A stretch of 64,000 bases of DNA, from assembly GCA_905221605.1 (NCBI GenBank), contig CAJNDS010002612.1, forward strand, positions 811,436-875,435, in the 5' to 3' direction. The DNA comes from Symbiodinium natans. Lineage: Eukaryota; Sar; Dinophyceae; Suessiales; Symbiodiniaceae. The notes under the pieces were generated by a model. The model was not told where the DNA came from. It did not search any database and saw only the letters and a list, made by a program, of their open reading frames with translations. Within the stretch, counting starts at the first letter, position 1. The number at the start of each line of letters is the position of its first letter. Both the position numbers and the translations under genes were made by a program. This document shows positions 32,280-41,851 of this stretch, piece by piece.

Positions 32280-32723
32280 GGTTCAAGGATAGGCTGCAGG
32301 ATTTCTTGAATCGCCAAAAGGCTGGCTGGAAGATCGCTTCCTTTGAGGCTATAGTGTCTGTAAACCCTAAACCCTAATCCCTAAACCCTAAACCGTAAAC
32401 CCTAAACCCTAAACCCTAACTCTAAGAGTAGCGAAGGAGGCGGCTCTTTAGGGCTTGAGGTTTTTGGGCTTTGGAGAGTTTAGGGGTATTGGGTTTAGGG
32501 TTTAGTGGCTTGGCATTTGGGGTTTTGAGAGAGCTTAGGGTTTAGGGTTTAGAGTTTAGGGTTTAGGGTTTAGGGTTTAAGGTTTAGGTGTGCTTTGTTT
32601 AGGGCGGGACATAAAGAAAGCTTCTAATGGTTTAGGGCTTTCGGTTTTTCATTTGACTCTACCCCCAAGGCCTACTTGGCGCCTTATTTTAGGTTGGAGC
32701 AGGTGGCGGAGTGCGTAGTTTGA
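32280..32723 (+). CDS. Exon pair with a pure C-array intron, plus 3' exon
   Basis: 32280-32359 begins after TTTAG of a T array and reads FKDRLQDFLNRQKAGWKIAS then FEAIVS. Intron 32360-32426 is 67 bases of CCCTAAA repeat starting GTAAACCC and ending CTCTAAG. 32427-32459 (SSEGGGSLGLE) continues in phase 0. 32670-32723 (AYLAPYFRLEQVAECVV, TGA) is a later 3'-terminal exon; its link is inferred. Confidence 0.55.
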
Positions 32724-32850
32724 GCAGCGGTGCAGTCTAGAACCCTAGAACCCTCAAACCCTAGAGCCCGTGAGCCCGAAAGCCCTAAAACCCTAAACCC
32801 AAAAACCCTAAACCCTAAAACCCTAACATCCTAAACCCTAAACCCTAAAG

Positions 32851-33198
32851 CCCCAAAACCCTAACATCCTAAACGGCAACAACCTTGCACCCCGCGTCGG
32901 GTGGGTGTGGTTTCCGCCCACTGACGCCAGGGGGCTGCAGGGCTTTACCCATACGCTCCAAAAAGTGTTTAGGGGGTTGCAGGGCGTTTCCCATAGTTTG
33001 AAAAAGGGTTTAGAGCTACATCCTAGACCCTATACACTTGGAGTCTTCACATTGGGTTCACTTGTTTAAATCGCGTTCACAGAGTTCAACTACTTGGGGT
33101 GCTGGGTTTTAGGTTTCGTGTCCTATTCTCTGGCCGATATGGAGCTACGAATGCCCCCGCAAACTCCCTCGTCCCCTCCTTGTCTAGCCCTCGTTAGG
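32851..33198 (+). CDS. Two exons, unknown protein
   Basis: 32851-32964 is 38 codons: NGNNLAPRVGWVWFPPTDAR, GLQGFTHTLQK, after CCCTAAAG and before GTGTTTAGGG. 33083-33198 is 38 codons after GCGTTCACAG: FNYLGCWVLGFVSYSLADME, LRMPPQTPSSPPCLALVR, before GTTTAGGG. Both end in phase 0, but the second begins with two spare bases, so another exon may lie between. A 42-base imperfect duplication overlaps the first donor. Confidence 0.52.
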
Positions 33199-34197
33199 GT
33201 TTAGGGTTTCGGGTTTAGAGGTTAGGGTTCAGGGTTTAGGGTTTAGGGTTTAGGGTTTAGGGTTTAGGGTTTAGGGTTTCAGGGTAGGACGGGTAGGACG
33301 GGTAGGACGGGTAGGATGTGGGGCAAGTAGGGGAACAACTGAGGCAACTACCAGGACGCCACCGTCATCGGATGCCCCTCCTTGTGCCTGGGCTTAGTGT
33401 AGTGTGTAGGGCTTAGTGTTTAGGGCTTAGGGCATAGGGTTTAGGGTTTAGGGCTTAGGGCTTAGGGCTTACGCTTCGGGTTTTAGGATTTAGGGTTTAG
33501 GGCTTAATGCTTAGGCTTTATAGGGTTTCTGTGCATTCTGAGGTTCTAGGGTCTGTAGGGCTTACAGGGTTTAGGGTTTAGGGCTGATAGGGTTTAGTTG
33601 CTTAGATCCGGGTCCGGGGCTTGAGGTTGGGCCTTCTCGGGTTGAGGGTTGGGTTCAGGGTTCAGTGTTCAGGGTTCAGGGTTCAGGGTTCAGGGTTCAG
33701 GGTTCAGGGTTTAGGGTTTAGGGTTTAGGGTTTAGGGTTTAGGGTGTACTGTTTAGGGCCGTTTAGGGTTTAGGGTTGGGGTTCATGGGATGAACGCGGC
33801 TTGCGGAGTTTAGTGTGCGGCGGTTGCAGGGTTTTGGGCTCAGTGGAGTGTTGTGAGATTGGGCTTTGGCGACCAGAGCTTGGGGTTTAGGGCCTTAGGC
33901 TTTAGGGTTTAGGGTTTGGTTTAGCGTTTAGGGTTCAGGGGTGGGTCAAGATGGAACCACAATGTCGGGAATTCACCCTCCCCCCCCCCCCCCCCCCAAA
34001 AAAAAAAAAAAAAACAAACAAAAAGAAAACAAACACTTCCGGGTTACCCAAAGCCCTAAGCCCTAAGCTCTAAACCCGAACTTCTAAACCCTAAACCCTA
34101 AACCCTAACCCCTAAACCCTAAACCCTAAGCCCTAAGCCCTAAACCTCAACCGTAGGCACCCACACCGGCTCAACACAAGAGATTATATCCCAGCAG
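33199..34197 (+). other. T and TTCAGGG arrays with small exons
   Basis: T array 33208-33275; TTCAGGG array 33650-33708 grading into TTTAGGG. Possible exons: 33355-33396 (DATVIGCPSLCLGL, donor GTGTAGTG) and 33830-33884 (VLGSVECCEIGLWRPELG, donor GTTTAGGG). A C run then A run sits at 33975-34015, and C arrays at 34080-34145. Confidence 0.45.
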
Positions 34198-34946
34198 GTG
34201 CTTCTGGGAGTCGCGGTACATCGAGCTGCCTGGTGAGATTTCGAGGTTTTTGATTTTATAGTGTTCTTAGGGGGGGGGGGGGGTCAAGGGACAGTTTAGT
34301 GTCCTGGTATCTTTGCTGCTGCGTTTGCTGCCTGCTGCAATACCTTGGGGCCGCAATGAACCCTAAAAGGGTTTATGGTTCATAGGGATTATAGTAGCAT
34401 AGGGTAGATGACCAACTTTTGGGGTTAGAGATGTTCGAAGACCTGTATATGTAAAGGGAGTATTTCCCTTCGTCCCGACTACAGGATATAGAAGGCCAGC
34501 AAGCTCACCTGACTTATTCCCAGGAACACCGTTATTCCCGTGTTTAGGGTTCAGGGTCCAGAGTTTTGTAGGGTTCAACCCTACAAAGCCATAAATGCTG
34601 GGAAACCTAAGCCCTAAACCTAACCCTAAGCCCTCTAAGCCCTCCAAGCCCTACAAGCCCTACAAGCCCTACAAGCCCTAAAGCCCTGAAGCCCTAAACC
34701 CCTCCCCCCCCCCCCCCCCCACCCTAAACCCTAAACCCTAAACCCCAAACCCCAAACCCCAAACCCTAAACCCTAAACCCTAAACCCTAAACCCTAAACC
34801 CTAAACCCTAAACCTTAACCCCTAAACCCTAAACCCTAAGCCCCCCGCCCCAAAGACACCCGAGGATCCGCATGTACCGCGCCTCGCCGGTCAATGGCGA
34901 TGGGCTCTACGCACTGAAGAGCCTCCAGGATCCATGGGGCATTGGG
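34198..34946 (+). CDS. Two exon candidates
   Basis: 34198-34232 (CFWESRYIELP) is short but ends at a canonical GTGAGA. 34865-34946 reads IRMYRASPVNGDGLYALKSL and QDPWGIG, strongly G/C-ending, with donor GTTTAGGG and a C array of about 20 units (34708-34845) before it. The second is much the better supported. Confidence 0.5.
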
Positions 34947-35285
34947 GTTTAGGGTTTAGGGTTTAGGGCTTAGGGTTTAGGGTTTAGGGTGTAGGGTGTA
35001 GGGTGTAGGGCAATATTTAGGGTACCCCAATAGGGATTATAATTTTGACAACCACCCATGGGGCATTGGGGTGTCTAGGGTTTAGGGTTTGGGTTTTCTT
35101 TAGGGGTTCAGGGGCATTGAGGTTTAGGGCTTGGGGGTTTAGGGTTTGGGTTTGCTTGGGTTTGTTTTGGGGTTTAGGGGCATTGGGGGTTTAGAATTTG
35201 GGGTTTAGGGGTTGGAGCTTAAGCTTTGGGTTTCGGGCAACACTCAAGTCTCACCCTGACACGCTAAACCCGAAGCCCTAAGCAG

Positions 35286-35554
35286 CCATGAGCTCGAAAT
35301 GGTTTTTGCTGCCCGCTATGGGTTCCTTGGGCAAGTGGGGGGTTGAAAGTCTGAAGACTTGTGGGGGCTTAGGGTTTGGGGTTTATTTCGGCTTTGGGCT
35401 TTCTGCTGCCCTAAGCCCTAAGCCCTCGACCCTGGACCCTCGACCCTCGACGCTCAACTCAACCTCAGCCAGAGTTTGGTTGTGGGTGCGGTGGGGGGAG
35501 GGGGGGCGTCTTCAGGATTCCAGTGATGTGGTCAGTGGTCAGAAGTCCCTGAAG
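35286..35554 (+). CDS. Two low-certainty exons
   Basis: 35286-35360 (MSSKWFLLPAMGSLGKWGVE, SLKT) follows CTAAGCAG; 35516-35554 (DSSDVVSGQKSLK) runs from GTCTTCAG to GTTTGGGG. Phases do not match directly. Confidence 0.35.
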
Positions 35555-35788
35555 GTTTGGGGTTTAGGGTTTTGGGTTTAGGGTGCAGGGTGTTTAGGGT
35601 AGAACAGTGCTAGGATTAGGAGTGGAGTTAGGATTTCGTTGATTGGACGCCCTAAGCCCTTAACCCCAAACCTTACAGTGTGTAGGATGTAGGGTTGCGT
35701 GTCGTGAGTCTCCAGTCTCCAGGTAAAGGTCGATCCACAAGAACGGTTAGGGGGGTTTAGGGTTTAGGGTTTCGGGCTTAGGGTTTAG

Positions 35789-36075
35789 GCAGACAGTCTT
35801 ACGGCTGCATCCCGCTTCAAATCGGCAGCTACCCAAAGCAGGGTTCAGCTTCCAAAATCTGTGCTTTGGTTTATGTCTATACTAAGACTATCTCCTGCGG
35901 TATAAGGGAACCTATTCACAAAGAGCTGTCAAAGGGCTTCGGACCCTTGACCCGAAAACATGCAGCTCATTCTTGTCTTGGACCTGCAGATCATTTTTGG
36001 GCTTGGGCTTGGGGGTGCTTGGAAAGCTTGGGGTTTGCTAAGCCTTCAACCCAAACCCTGAACCCTGAACCCTGA
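35789..36075 (+). CDS. Long exon, unknown protein
   Basis: Starts after TTTAG of a T array and stays open for about 94 codons: RQSYGCIPLQIGSYPKQGSA, SKICALVYVYTKTISCGIRE, PIHKELSKGFGPLTRKHAAH. The frame ends in the following C array (stop TGA at 36073-36075), so the true 3' boundary may be earlier, near 36040. Among the longest single exons in the window. Confidence 0.55.
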
Positions 36076-36124
36076 ACCCTAAACCCTAAACCCTATAAAC
36101 CCTGAGCCCTCAACCCTAAACCCC

Positions 36125-36453
36125 ATGTTTCGGATCAAAGGCTTCAATGTCTACTTCGACACGAACCTGGCCCACTTCAAGCCTGTAACTGCTCCCCGGA
36201 TTTCACGTTGGCCTCAGGGCTTTTCTTCGGGTTGCGGCTTTAGGGTTTGGGGGATGTGGGGTTTAGGGATTTAGAGTTTAGGGCAGGCTTTTTTGGGGTT
36301 CCTGATAGAGACTGATGGAGTTCGCCTTAAGCTACAGTTCTTGGCCGGGACTGGATACGCTTAGTTAAGGGCTTGTGTAATGCGGTCTAAGGTACGTAGT
36401 GCCGTTTTTCCGTGCTAGGGACTGGCAAGTATCCAGAAGAGGCACCCTTATAG
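36125..36453 (+). CDS. Exon chain with possible start and stop
   Basis: 36125-36184 begins ATG: MFRIKGFNVYFDTNLAHFKP, donor GTAACT, with no acceptor before it, so it may be a first exon. 36218-36244 is a short in-phase segment. 36309-36363 reads RLMEFALSYSSWPGLDTL before GTTAAG, and 36419-36453 (TGKYPEEAPL, TAG) follows in phase. If all four join, this would be a complete small gene of roughly 60 residues. Confidence 0.48.
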
Positions 36454-36688
36454 GTGACCTTGGGGGTTCTAGCTAAACCCTTGTACGGCCTAAATCCTAA
36501 ACCCTATATAAGGCGTCCATAGACGGGAAATGTAGGGTTGGTCCCTTTTCGTATCCAGAGGGTTGGGGAGACCAAGCAAGTCGATGTTAAGCACAGGGTT
36601 ATTGAGTTTTTTGTTGAGTTGTTAAGTTGGAGAACGCCAAGTAGGATCCCTGGGCACTTGTAACTTTACGTTCTTGCTACTAGCTAAG

Positions 36689-36900
36689 TCCGACGAACCT
36701 CAGGAAATGGCTGCGCTGCCCGACCCCCTCCCAAGCTTCTAGTGTTTAGGGTTCAGGGTTCAGGGTTTAGGGTTTAAGGTTTAGGGTTTAGGGTTTAGGG
36801 CTTTGCAAGTCTCCTGTGCTCCCAGGCTCTCTTAAGGCAAAAGACCTACAACCTTGATGGGAGTCGGATTTCTCAAGGCTTCACTGCGAAATCACGTTGT
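36689..36900 (+). CDS. Terminal exon and another exon
   Basis: 36689-36742: SDEPQEMAALPDPLPSF then TAG, just before GTGTTTAGG. 36826-36900: ALLRQKTYNLDGSRISQGFT then AKSRC, acceptor GTGCTCCCAG, donor GTGTAATC. A T array separates them. Confidence 0.46.
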
Positions 36901-37083
36901 GTGTAATCTACACCATCTACTGCCATATCCCTCTGTGCACGAGACAATTACCTGATAAGAAGCCCTAAGCCCTAAACACTGTAGTTTTTCTGGCTGTTCA
37001 GAAACCCCAAGACCCAAACACTGTAGTTGATACCCTAAACCCTAAACCCTAAACCCTAAACCCTAAACCCTAAACCTTAAACT

Positions 37084-37084
37084 G

Positions 37085-37125
<41 letters not shown>

Positions 37126-37126
37126 C
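37084..37126 (+). repeat. Run of about 40 G
   Basis: An unbroken G tract between a C array (37028-37080) and the exon at 37148. It may be assembly-sensitive in length. Strong G-quadruplex potential on this strand. Confidence 0.9.
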
Positions 37127-37147
37127 TTTCGCCCGCCCAAAACACAG

Positions 37148-37207
37148 AGAACCGACCGAAGCTCAGGCCACGAAGACGATGCAGCTCCACCAAAAGAGGG
37201 GCTTCGG
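37148..37207 (+). CDS. Exon candidate, unknown protein
   Basis: Exactly 20 codons, RTDRSSGHEDDAAPPKEGLR, between AACACAG and GTTCAGGG. Charged, low-complexity content suggests a disordered segment. Followed by TTTCGGG then TTTAGGG units. Confidence 0.48.
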
Positions 37208-37279
37208 GTTCAGGGTTTCGGGGTTTCGGGGTTTCGGGGTTTAGGGTTTAGGGTTTAGGGTTTAGGGTTTAGGGTTACT

Positions 37280-37398
37280 TGGAGTGTCGGTGGACCTAGT
37301 AAGTAGATAGGAAGTCCCCTAAAGGGAACCCTATTTGGAGTTATGCTAGTTATAACTCTATTCGATAATTACTTAGTTAGTCCTCCGACCCTCCAAGT
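37280..37398. mobile_element. Family P inverted-repeat element
   Basis: Left TTGGAGTGTCGGTGGACC and right GTCCTCCGACCCTCCAAG are imperfect inverted ends; core AT-rich. Ends resemble family E (CTTGGAGG..CCTCCAAG). Confidence 0.6.
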
Positions 37399-37541
37399 AG
37401 GGTTTAGGGGTTCAGGGGTTTAGGGTGAGGGATTAGGGTTTAGGGTTTAGGGTCCAGGGTTCTGTTTTGTGCCCCAAAACCCCCAAACCCTTGTACTCCA
37501 AACCCTAGACCTCAAACCATTTTGCGCTTGTTCTGGCCCAG

Positions 37542-37862
37542 GCCCACTAGCCCAGGCTGTGGGGATTCAGGGCGTGAAGGACTTTTTGGGTTTCATGGGC
37601 TTCAAGGCTTCTAAGGTCTCCAAAGGCCGTAGGGGTTTAGGGTTTAGGGTTTAGGGTTTAGGGGTTTATAGGGCTTGTGCTAGTCAGAAGAGGTTATGGT
37701 TTCACCCCGAAGGGTGGAGGGGTTGTGGGAAGAGCTGAGGTCAGACCAAGTTCGTCAACCTCAATCCCAATTCTTTACTCAGAGGATGAAGGTTTAGGGT
37801 TTAGGGCAGAGGTTTCCTCATCTGACTTACGCGATAATCCTGAATTCAAGGATCGTCCCTGA
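37542..37862 (+). CDS. Two long exons joined by a pure T-array intron, 3' end
   Basis: 37542-37634: PLAQAVGIQGVKDFLGFMGF then KASKVSKGRR, acceptor TCTGGCCCAG. Intron 37635-37671 is 37 bases: GTTTAGGG units ending TTTATAG. 37672-37862: LVLVRRGYGFTPKGGGVVGR, AEVRPSSSTSIPILYSEDE, then VSSSDLRDNPEFKDRP and TGA. The leftover bases complete one glycine codon. Inside the second exon an 18-base GTTTAGGGTTTAGGGCAG is in frame and may be either translated (GLGFRAE) or spliced. Product unknown. Confidence 0.68.
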
Positions 37863-38015
37863 ACCTCAGGCGCTGCCATTTTACCTCTCTAGCCCTAAAC
37901 CCTATACCCTATAGCAGACCCTTGGATCGAATCCTCTTGGGAGAGCCTTTCGTGACAAATTCCGCCATGAAAAGGATATTTAGGGTTTAGGGTTAAGGGC
38001 TTAGGGTTTAGGGAG

Positions 38016-38342
38016 ACTTGCGTTTGGCAGAAACAGTGTTCTCCCATCGCTTATTACTAGCTCAAAGGAGGTTTGGGGTTTAATCTTCCCTAATTCCCCC
38101 TACTGGAGACGTGGGCCTTGCTTAGGGTAGAGTAGTTCGGGTGGGGCCTAGTATAAATTGAGATTTTCCGGTTTCCCCGAAACCCTAAACCCTAAACCCT
38201 AAGCCCTAAGCCCTAAGCCCTAAACCCTAAACCCCAAACCAAGCCCTTTAGGGGCGCCAGAACACCACTAAAAGGCCGGGGAATCCTTTTGGCCCCATGA
38301 ATGTCATCGACGGCGACGAGACCACGCCCCTGGTTTTTGGAG
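38016..38342 (+). CDS. Two exon candidates
   Basis: 38016-38070 (LRLAETVFSHRLLLAQR) lies between TTTAGGGAG and GTTTGGGG. 38252-38342 (GRQNTTKRPGNPFGPMNVID, GDETTPLVFG) follows CCCTTTAG and ends at GTAGTC; an earlier donor is GTTTTTGG at 38333. Not shown to be linked. Confidence 0.47.
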
Positions 38343-38560
38343 GTAGTCCCTAAACCTTAAACCCTAAACCCTAGACCCCTAAACCCTAAACCCTAAACCC
38401 TAAACCCTAAACCCTAAACCCTAAATGGGACGATGGTGGTTTTTTATCGGAAACCACTAAGCCCCAACTAACCTAAACCTCTAAACTCAAAACCCTAAAC
38501 CCCAAATCCTAAACCCTAGCCCTAAACCCTAGCCCTAAACCCTAAACCCCAAACTACCAG

Positions 38561-38863
38561 TCCAAAACGGTCACTTTGGACTTCTGGGTGCCTTTTTCGG
38601 GATCGGAGGATGTTGGTGCGCAGCCCAAAAGTAGTTTCCGGTCTGGGTCTCAAAGTTTCTGTCAATGCCGGGTTTAGTGAGGGTTTAGGGTTTAGGGTTT
38701 AGGGTTTAGGGTTTAGGGTTTAGGGTTTAGGGTTTAGGGTTTAGGGTTTAGGGTTTAGGGTTTGGTCCAGCGATCCTGTCTTCCGAAGTCAAAAAAGCGT
38801 CAAGGCTTTAAAGTGGAGGAGTTGCCAACTGAGCTGAAGTTGCACAGGGCGGCTTCCCTGTAA
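38561..38863 (+). CDS. Two exons around a long T-array intron, 3' end
   Basis: 38561-38671 is 37 codons after ACTACCAG: SKTVTLDFWVPFSGSEDVGA, QPKSSFRSGSQSFCQCR. Intron 38672-38788 is 117 bases, starts GTTTAGTGAGGGTTTAGGG, holds about 12 T units and ends TCTTCCGAAG. The next exon (SKKRQGFKVEELPTELKLHR, AASL) is in phase 0 and stops at TAA 38861-38863. Basic, lysine-rich C-terminus; product unknown. Confidence 0.64.
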
Positions 38864-39165
38864 CTACAGTACTCTCGATGGTCTCCTTTGTTCGGGTTTA
38901 GGTATAGGGCTTCGGGCTACGGAATTATGTCTCATTTCGTGTGTTTGTTAAGCACCAAAGAGCGTACTAGACATCATGTTCATTTTCAGGTTCTATGGGG
39001 AGTATTGATAGGGTTCGACAGTCCGACAACCACCAACTAATCCTAAGGTCCTAAACGCAACAGTACAACAATGACAAAGCTAGGGTCGGGGCTTATAGGT
39101 TTTTGAGCTTCACGATCAGGGTCCATGGGATCTCGGGTCTAGGGTTTCCCTTCTTTAGTTTAGGG

Positions 39166-39272
39166 TTGGGATGTTCCCCCTTCTACTAGCAGTCCTCAAT
39201 AGGGATTATCATTAATAAGAGGGCTACGCTAATCCTTATTCAGGAATGTTAGTCTAGGGGGGAACATCCCAA
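39166..39272. mobile_element. Family A inverted-repeat element, intact
   Basis: TTGGGATGTTCCCCC at the left, GGGGGGAACATCCCAA at the right, with inner inverted arms AATAGGGATTATC and TAATCCTTATTCAGGA. Other copies: 15473, 48134, 50332, 51499. Confidence 0.82.
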
Positions 39273-39521
39273 TTTTAGGGTCACATCCGCAAAATCTCAG
39301 CCCTGTGAAGCCCCAAGCCCCCCGAAGGCCCTCCATGCTAACTCCTAAGCTCTCAAGCCCTAAACCCTCAACCCTCAAACTCCTAAGCCCTCAAGCCCTA
39401 AACCCCGCCCCTAGCCCCTGCAGGAACCCTAAACCCTAAACCCTAAACCCTAAACCCTAAACCCTAAACCCTAAACCCTAAACGCTAACCCCCGCAGGAG
39501 CCCTAAAACCCAAAAACCCAG

Positions 39522-39583
39522 GTTCTGGATGCCCGCGCAGGGTGTGAGGAACAGCTTCGTGACCCTGGACATGGGGCGCACTG
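39522..39583 (+). CDS. Exon candidate, unknown protein
   Basis: FWMPAQGVRNSFVTLDMGRT, fully G/C-ending, after AACCCAG. The likely donor is GCAGAT (GC type) or GTTGATG six bases on. C array before, T array after. Confidence 0.5.
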
Positions 39584-39919
39584 GCAGATGTTGATGCGGG
39601 TTTAGGGCTTAGGGTTTAGGTTTATGGTTTAGGGTTCACGGCTTATAGAGTCTAGGGATCAACCCTCAACCTTGCACGCCTAATAACCCTCAACCCTCAA
39701 CCCTCAACCCTCAACCCTAAACCGTCAACCCTAAACCGCAGGCAGAGGTTCACTGTTTGAGGGCTGAGGCTCTCTGAGTTTCAGGGTCGCAGGTTGTCGA
39801 GTTACAGGGCTTGGTCTGGGTTCATGGTGTAGGTTTAGGGTTTAGGGTTTAGGGCTTATGGTTTAGGGTTTAGGGTTTAGGGTAAGGGCCCCACACAGAT
39901 GCGAAACCCTCAACCCTAG

Positions 39920-40041
39920 GCTACCCAAACAAAACTGCCGAACTCACGCTTGAGACCTGGCGTTTGGAGAAGACTGTCATTGTTGGCTCCCCCTCTCTTT
40001 TGCAGGGATTTGTTCGCAAGCAGCGTGCAGCTACCCTATAA
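39920..40041 (+). CDS. 3'-terminal exon, unknown protein
   Basis: Begins after CAACCCTAG, a C-array unit changed to make an acceptor. Reads YPNKTAELTLETWRLEKTVI, VGSPSLLQGFVRKQRAATL, stop TAA. A good internal acceptor (CTCTCTTTTGCAG at 40005) would give a shorter form in the same frame. Confidence 0.58.
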
Positions 40042-40102
40042 ACTCTCATCCCGAAACCCTAAACCATAAACCCTTGAAGGCGGTTTGGAGTTTCGGGCTT
40101 AG

Positions 40103-40333
40103 GATTCATTCAAAGGGCCTGAAGAACGCCGTGCGCGAGCAAGACGCCGGACACACAATCCATCACGAAGCCTCGGTGAACGAAGGAAAATCTATCAGCA
40201 AAAACGGGGGTTAGGGTTTAAGGTTTCGGGTTAGGGTTTAGGGTTTGGGGTTTAGGGTTTAGGGTTTAGCAGTCAACTCTACAAGCACCAAGCCGAAGCA
40301 CTAACGATCACTCCTTTCATTCAGCGCCTCTAG
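40103..40333 (+). CDS. Two exons joined by a pure T-array intron, 3' end
   Basis: 40103-40209: DSFKGPEERRARARRRTHNP, SRSLGERRKIYQQKR. Intron 40210-40269 is 60 bases made only of TTTAGGG and its one-base variants, from GTTAGGG to TTTAG. 40270-40333: SQLYKHQAEALTITPFIQRL then TAG; phase 2 plus 1 restores a glycine codon. Very basic protein with an RS-like stretch; function unknown. Confidence 0.66.
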
Positions 40334-40487
40334 GATTTAGACCGGGTTCCGGGTTTTTAGGGTTTAGGGCTTTTTCAGCCCTAAACCCTAAACCCTAAAC
40401 CCTAAACCCTAAACCCCAAACCCCAAACCCTAAACCCTAAACCCTAAACCCTAAACCCTAACCAGGTCGTCACACTCGCCATCCCAG

Positions 40488-40575
40488 GTTCGACGTGCTG
40501 TTTTGCGGCTTCCGCGTCGCCTGGCTGCGGCCGCCGGTACAGTTTTACATGGAGCGACTTGGGCAGAACCCTAAC
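40488..40575 (+). CDS. Exon candidate, unknown protein
   Basis: FDVLFCGFRVAWLRPPVQFY then MERLGQNPN between CATCCCAG and GTTTAGGG. A C array of 13 units lies just before. An inner donor GTACAG at 40537 is possible. Confidence 0.55.
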
Positions 40576-40701
40576 GTTTAGGGTTTAGGTTTAGGTTTAG
40601 GGTTTAGGGTTTAGGGTTTCACCCGAAGCCACAAGGCCTTAACCCTAAACTCTAAACCATAAGGCCTTCGCCCTATAAACCCTAAACCCTTATCCCCAAA
40701 G

Positions 40702-41018
40702 GATACATCCGTGGCTCTTCAAGATGGTCTTCTAGCTGCGAGGTACAGGTAGAGGCCCTTGTTAGGGTTGAGGGCCTTAGGGGTTTTGGGTTTAGGGCTC
40801 AGGGTTTTAGGGTTTGGGGTTTAGAGAGGGCTTTCAAAGGCATTTTGGCTTCTGTAAGGGGATATTTTGCAGGTTTGGGGTTCAGGGTTAGGGTTTGGGG
40901 TTTAGGGCGTTTCCCCTGGGTTGTTCAGGGTTTTCAGGCTTTTGGTTTTACTACCGGGTGCCTCTACAGTTCTTCCTTGGCTCAGATAGCTTTGAGTAAC
41001 TCGCCATTAGAAGTGTGA
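40702..41018 (+). CDS. Short exons with a 3' end
   Basis: 40702-40742 (DTSVALQDGLLAA, donor GTACAG or stop four codons on). 40827-40853 (RAFKGILAS) ends at GTAAGG; an 84-base intron containing T units leads in phase 0 to 40938-41018 (AFGFTTGCLYSSSLAQIALS, NSPLEV, TGA) after TTTTCAG. Confidence 0.48.
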
Positions 41019-41264
41019 AGTGGGGGAACCCTAGACCCTAAACCCTAAATCATTTCCTACAAATAGGGAGGATAAAATTCCGCCCCAAGTCTAGCGGAAT
41101 CTTCAGCACGACCCAAGAAGGGACAAACACGAAAGCCGAAACCTTAAAACCCTCAGCCCCCGAATTTTCCAAAACTCCCCCCTATGCCCAAAACCCTCAA
41201 CCCGAAGCCCCAAACCCTAAACCCCGAACCCAAGCCCCTAAGCCCTAAACCCTAACCCTTCCAG

Positions 41265-41391
41265 GTATGAGGAGGCCGACACCTTGATATGGAAGTTCAT
41301 CAACCGTTGGTACACCTTGGGCGGCCTGTCCAACGTCGGCTACGCGCAAGAACCCCGGCTTGCAGGGAAGAATGGAATTCAGGGCCCTGGG
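41265..41391 (+). CDS. Exon, unknown protein
   Basis: 42 codons: YEEADTLIWKFINRWYTLGG, LSNVGYAQEPRLAGKNGIQG, after CTAACCCTTCCAG (with a CTAAC branch-like motif inside the C array) and before GTTAAGGG. Strong G/C third-position bias. Confidence 0.58.
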
Positions 41392-41601
41392 GTTAAGGGT
41401 TTATAGGGTTTAGGGTTTAGGGGTTAGGGTTTAGGGTTTAGGGTCTAGGGTTTAGGGTTTAGGGTTTAGGGTTTAGTAGGGTTGAGGATTTAGTAGGGTT
41501 TAGGGTTTGTAGGGTTTTAGGGGCTTGGGCTATCAGTTCAAGAAGAACCCAAACCTTATAGACCCAAAGCTCTAACCCCTGTAAATCCGAAGCTCTCGCA
41601 G

Positions 41602-41851
41602 GCCTTACGTGTCGGGGTACTGTGAGCACTGTACAGTGGGCCCTACGTACGCTGGGGCTGCTTCACTGTGCTTCATAGGCTCTATGGGTATGAGGGCTTC
41701 ATAGACTCTATAGGCATGAGGGTTTAGGGTTTAGGGTTTAGGGTTTTAGGGTGTTAGGGTTTTCGGGTTTAAGGAGTAAGGGCTTTCCATTCAGCACGTT
41801 CTCAGGCCGTTAGGAGATGAGAAAGATGACATTATTCAGCGGTGTTCCTAG
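41602..41851 (+). CDS. Two exon candidates, second terminal
   Basis: 41602-41687: PYVSGYCEHCTVGPTYAGAA, SLCFIGSM, after CTCTCGCAG, donor GTATGAGG. The CxxC pair is notable. 41795-41851: HVLRPLGDEKDDIIQRCS then TAG after CCATTCAG. Phases do not match directly, so an exon may be missing. Confidence 0.48.
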
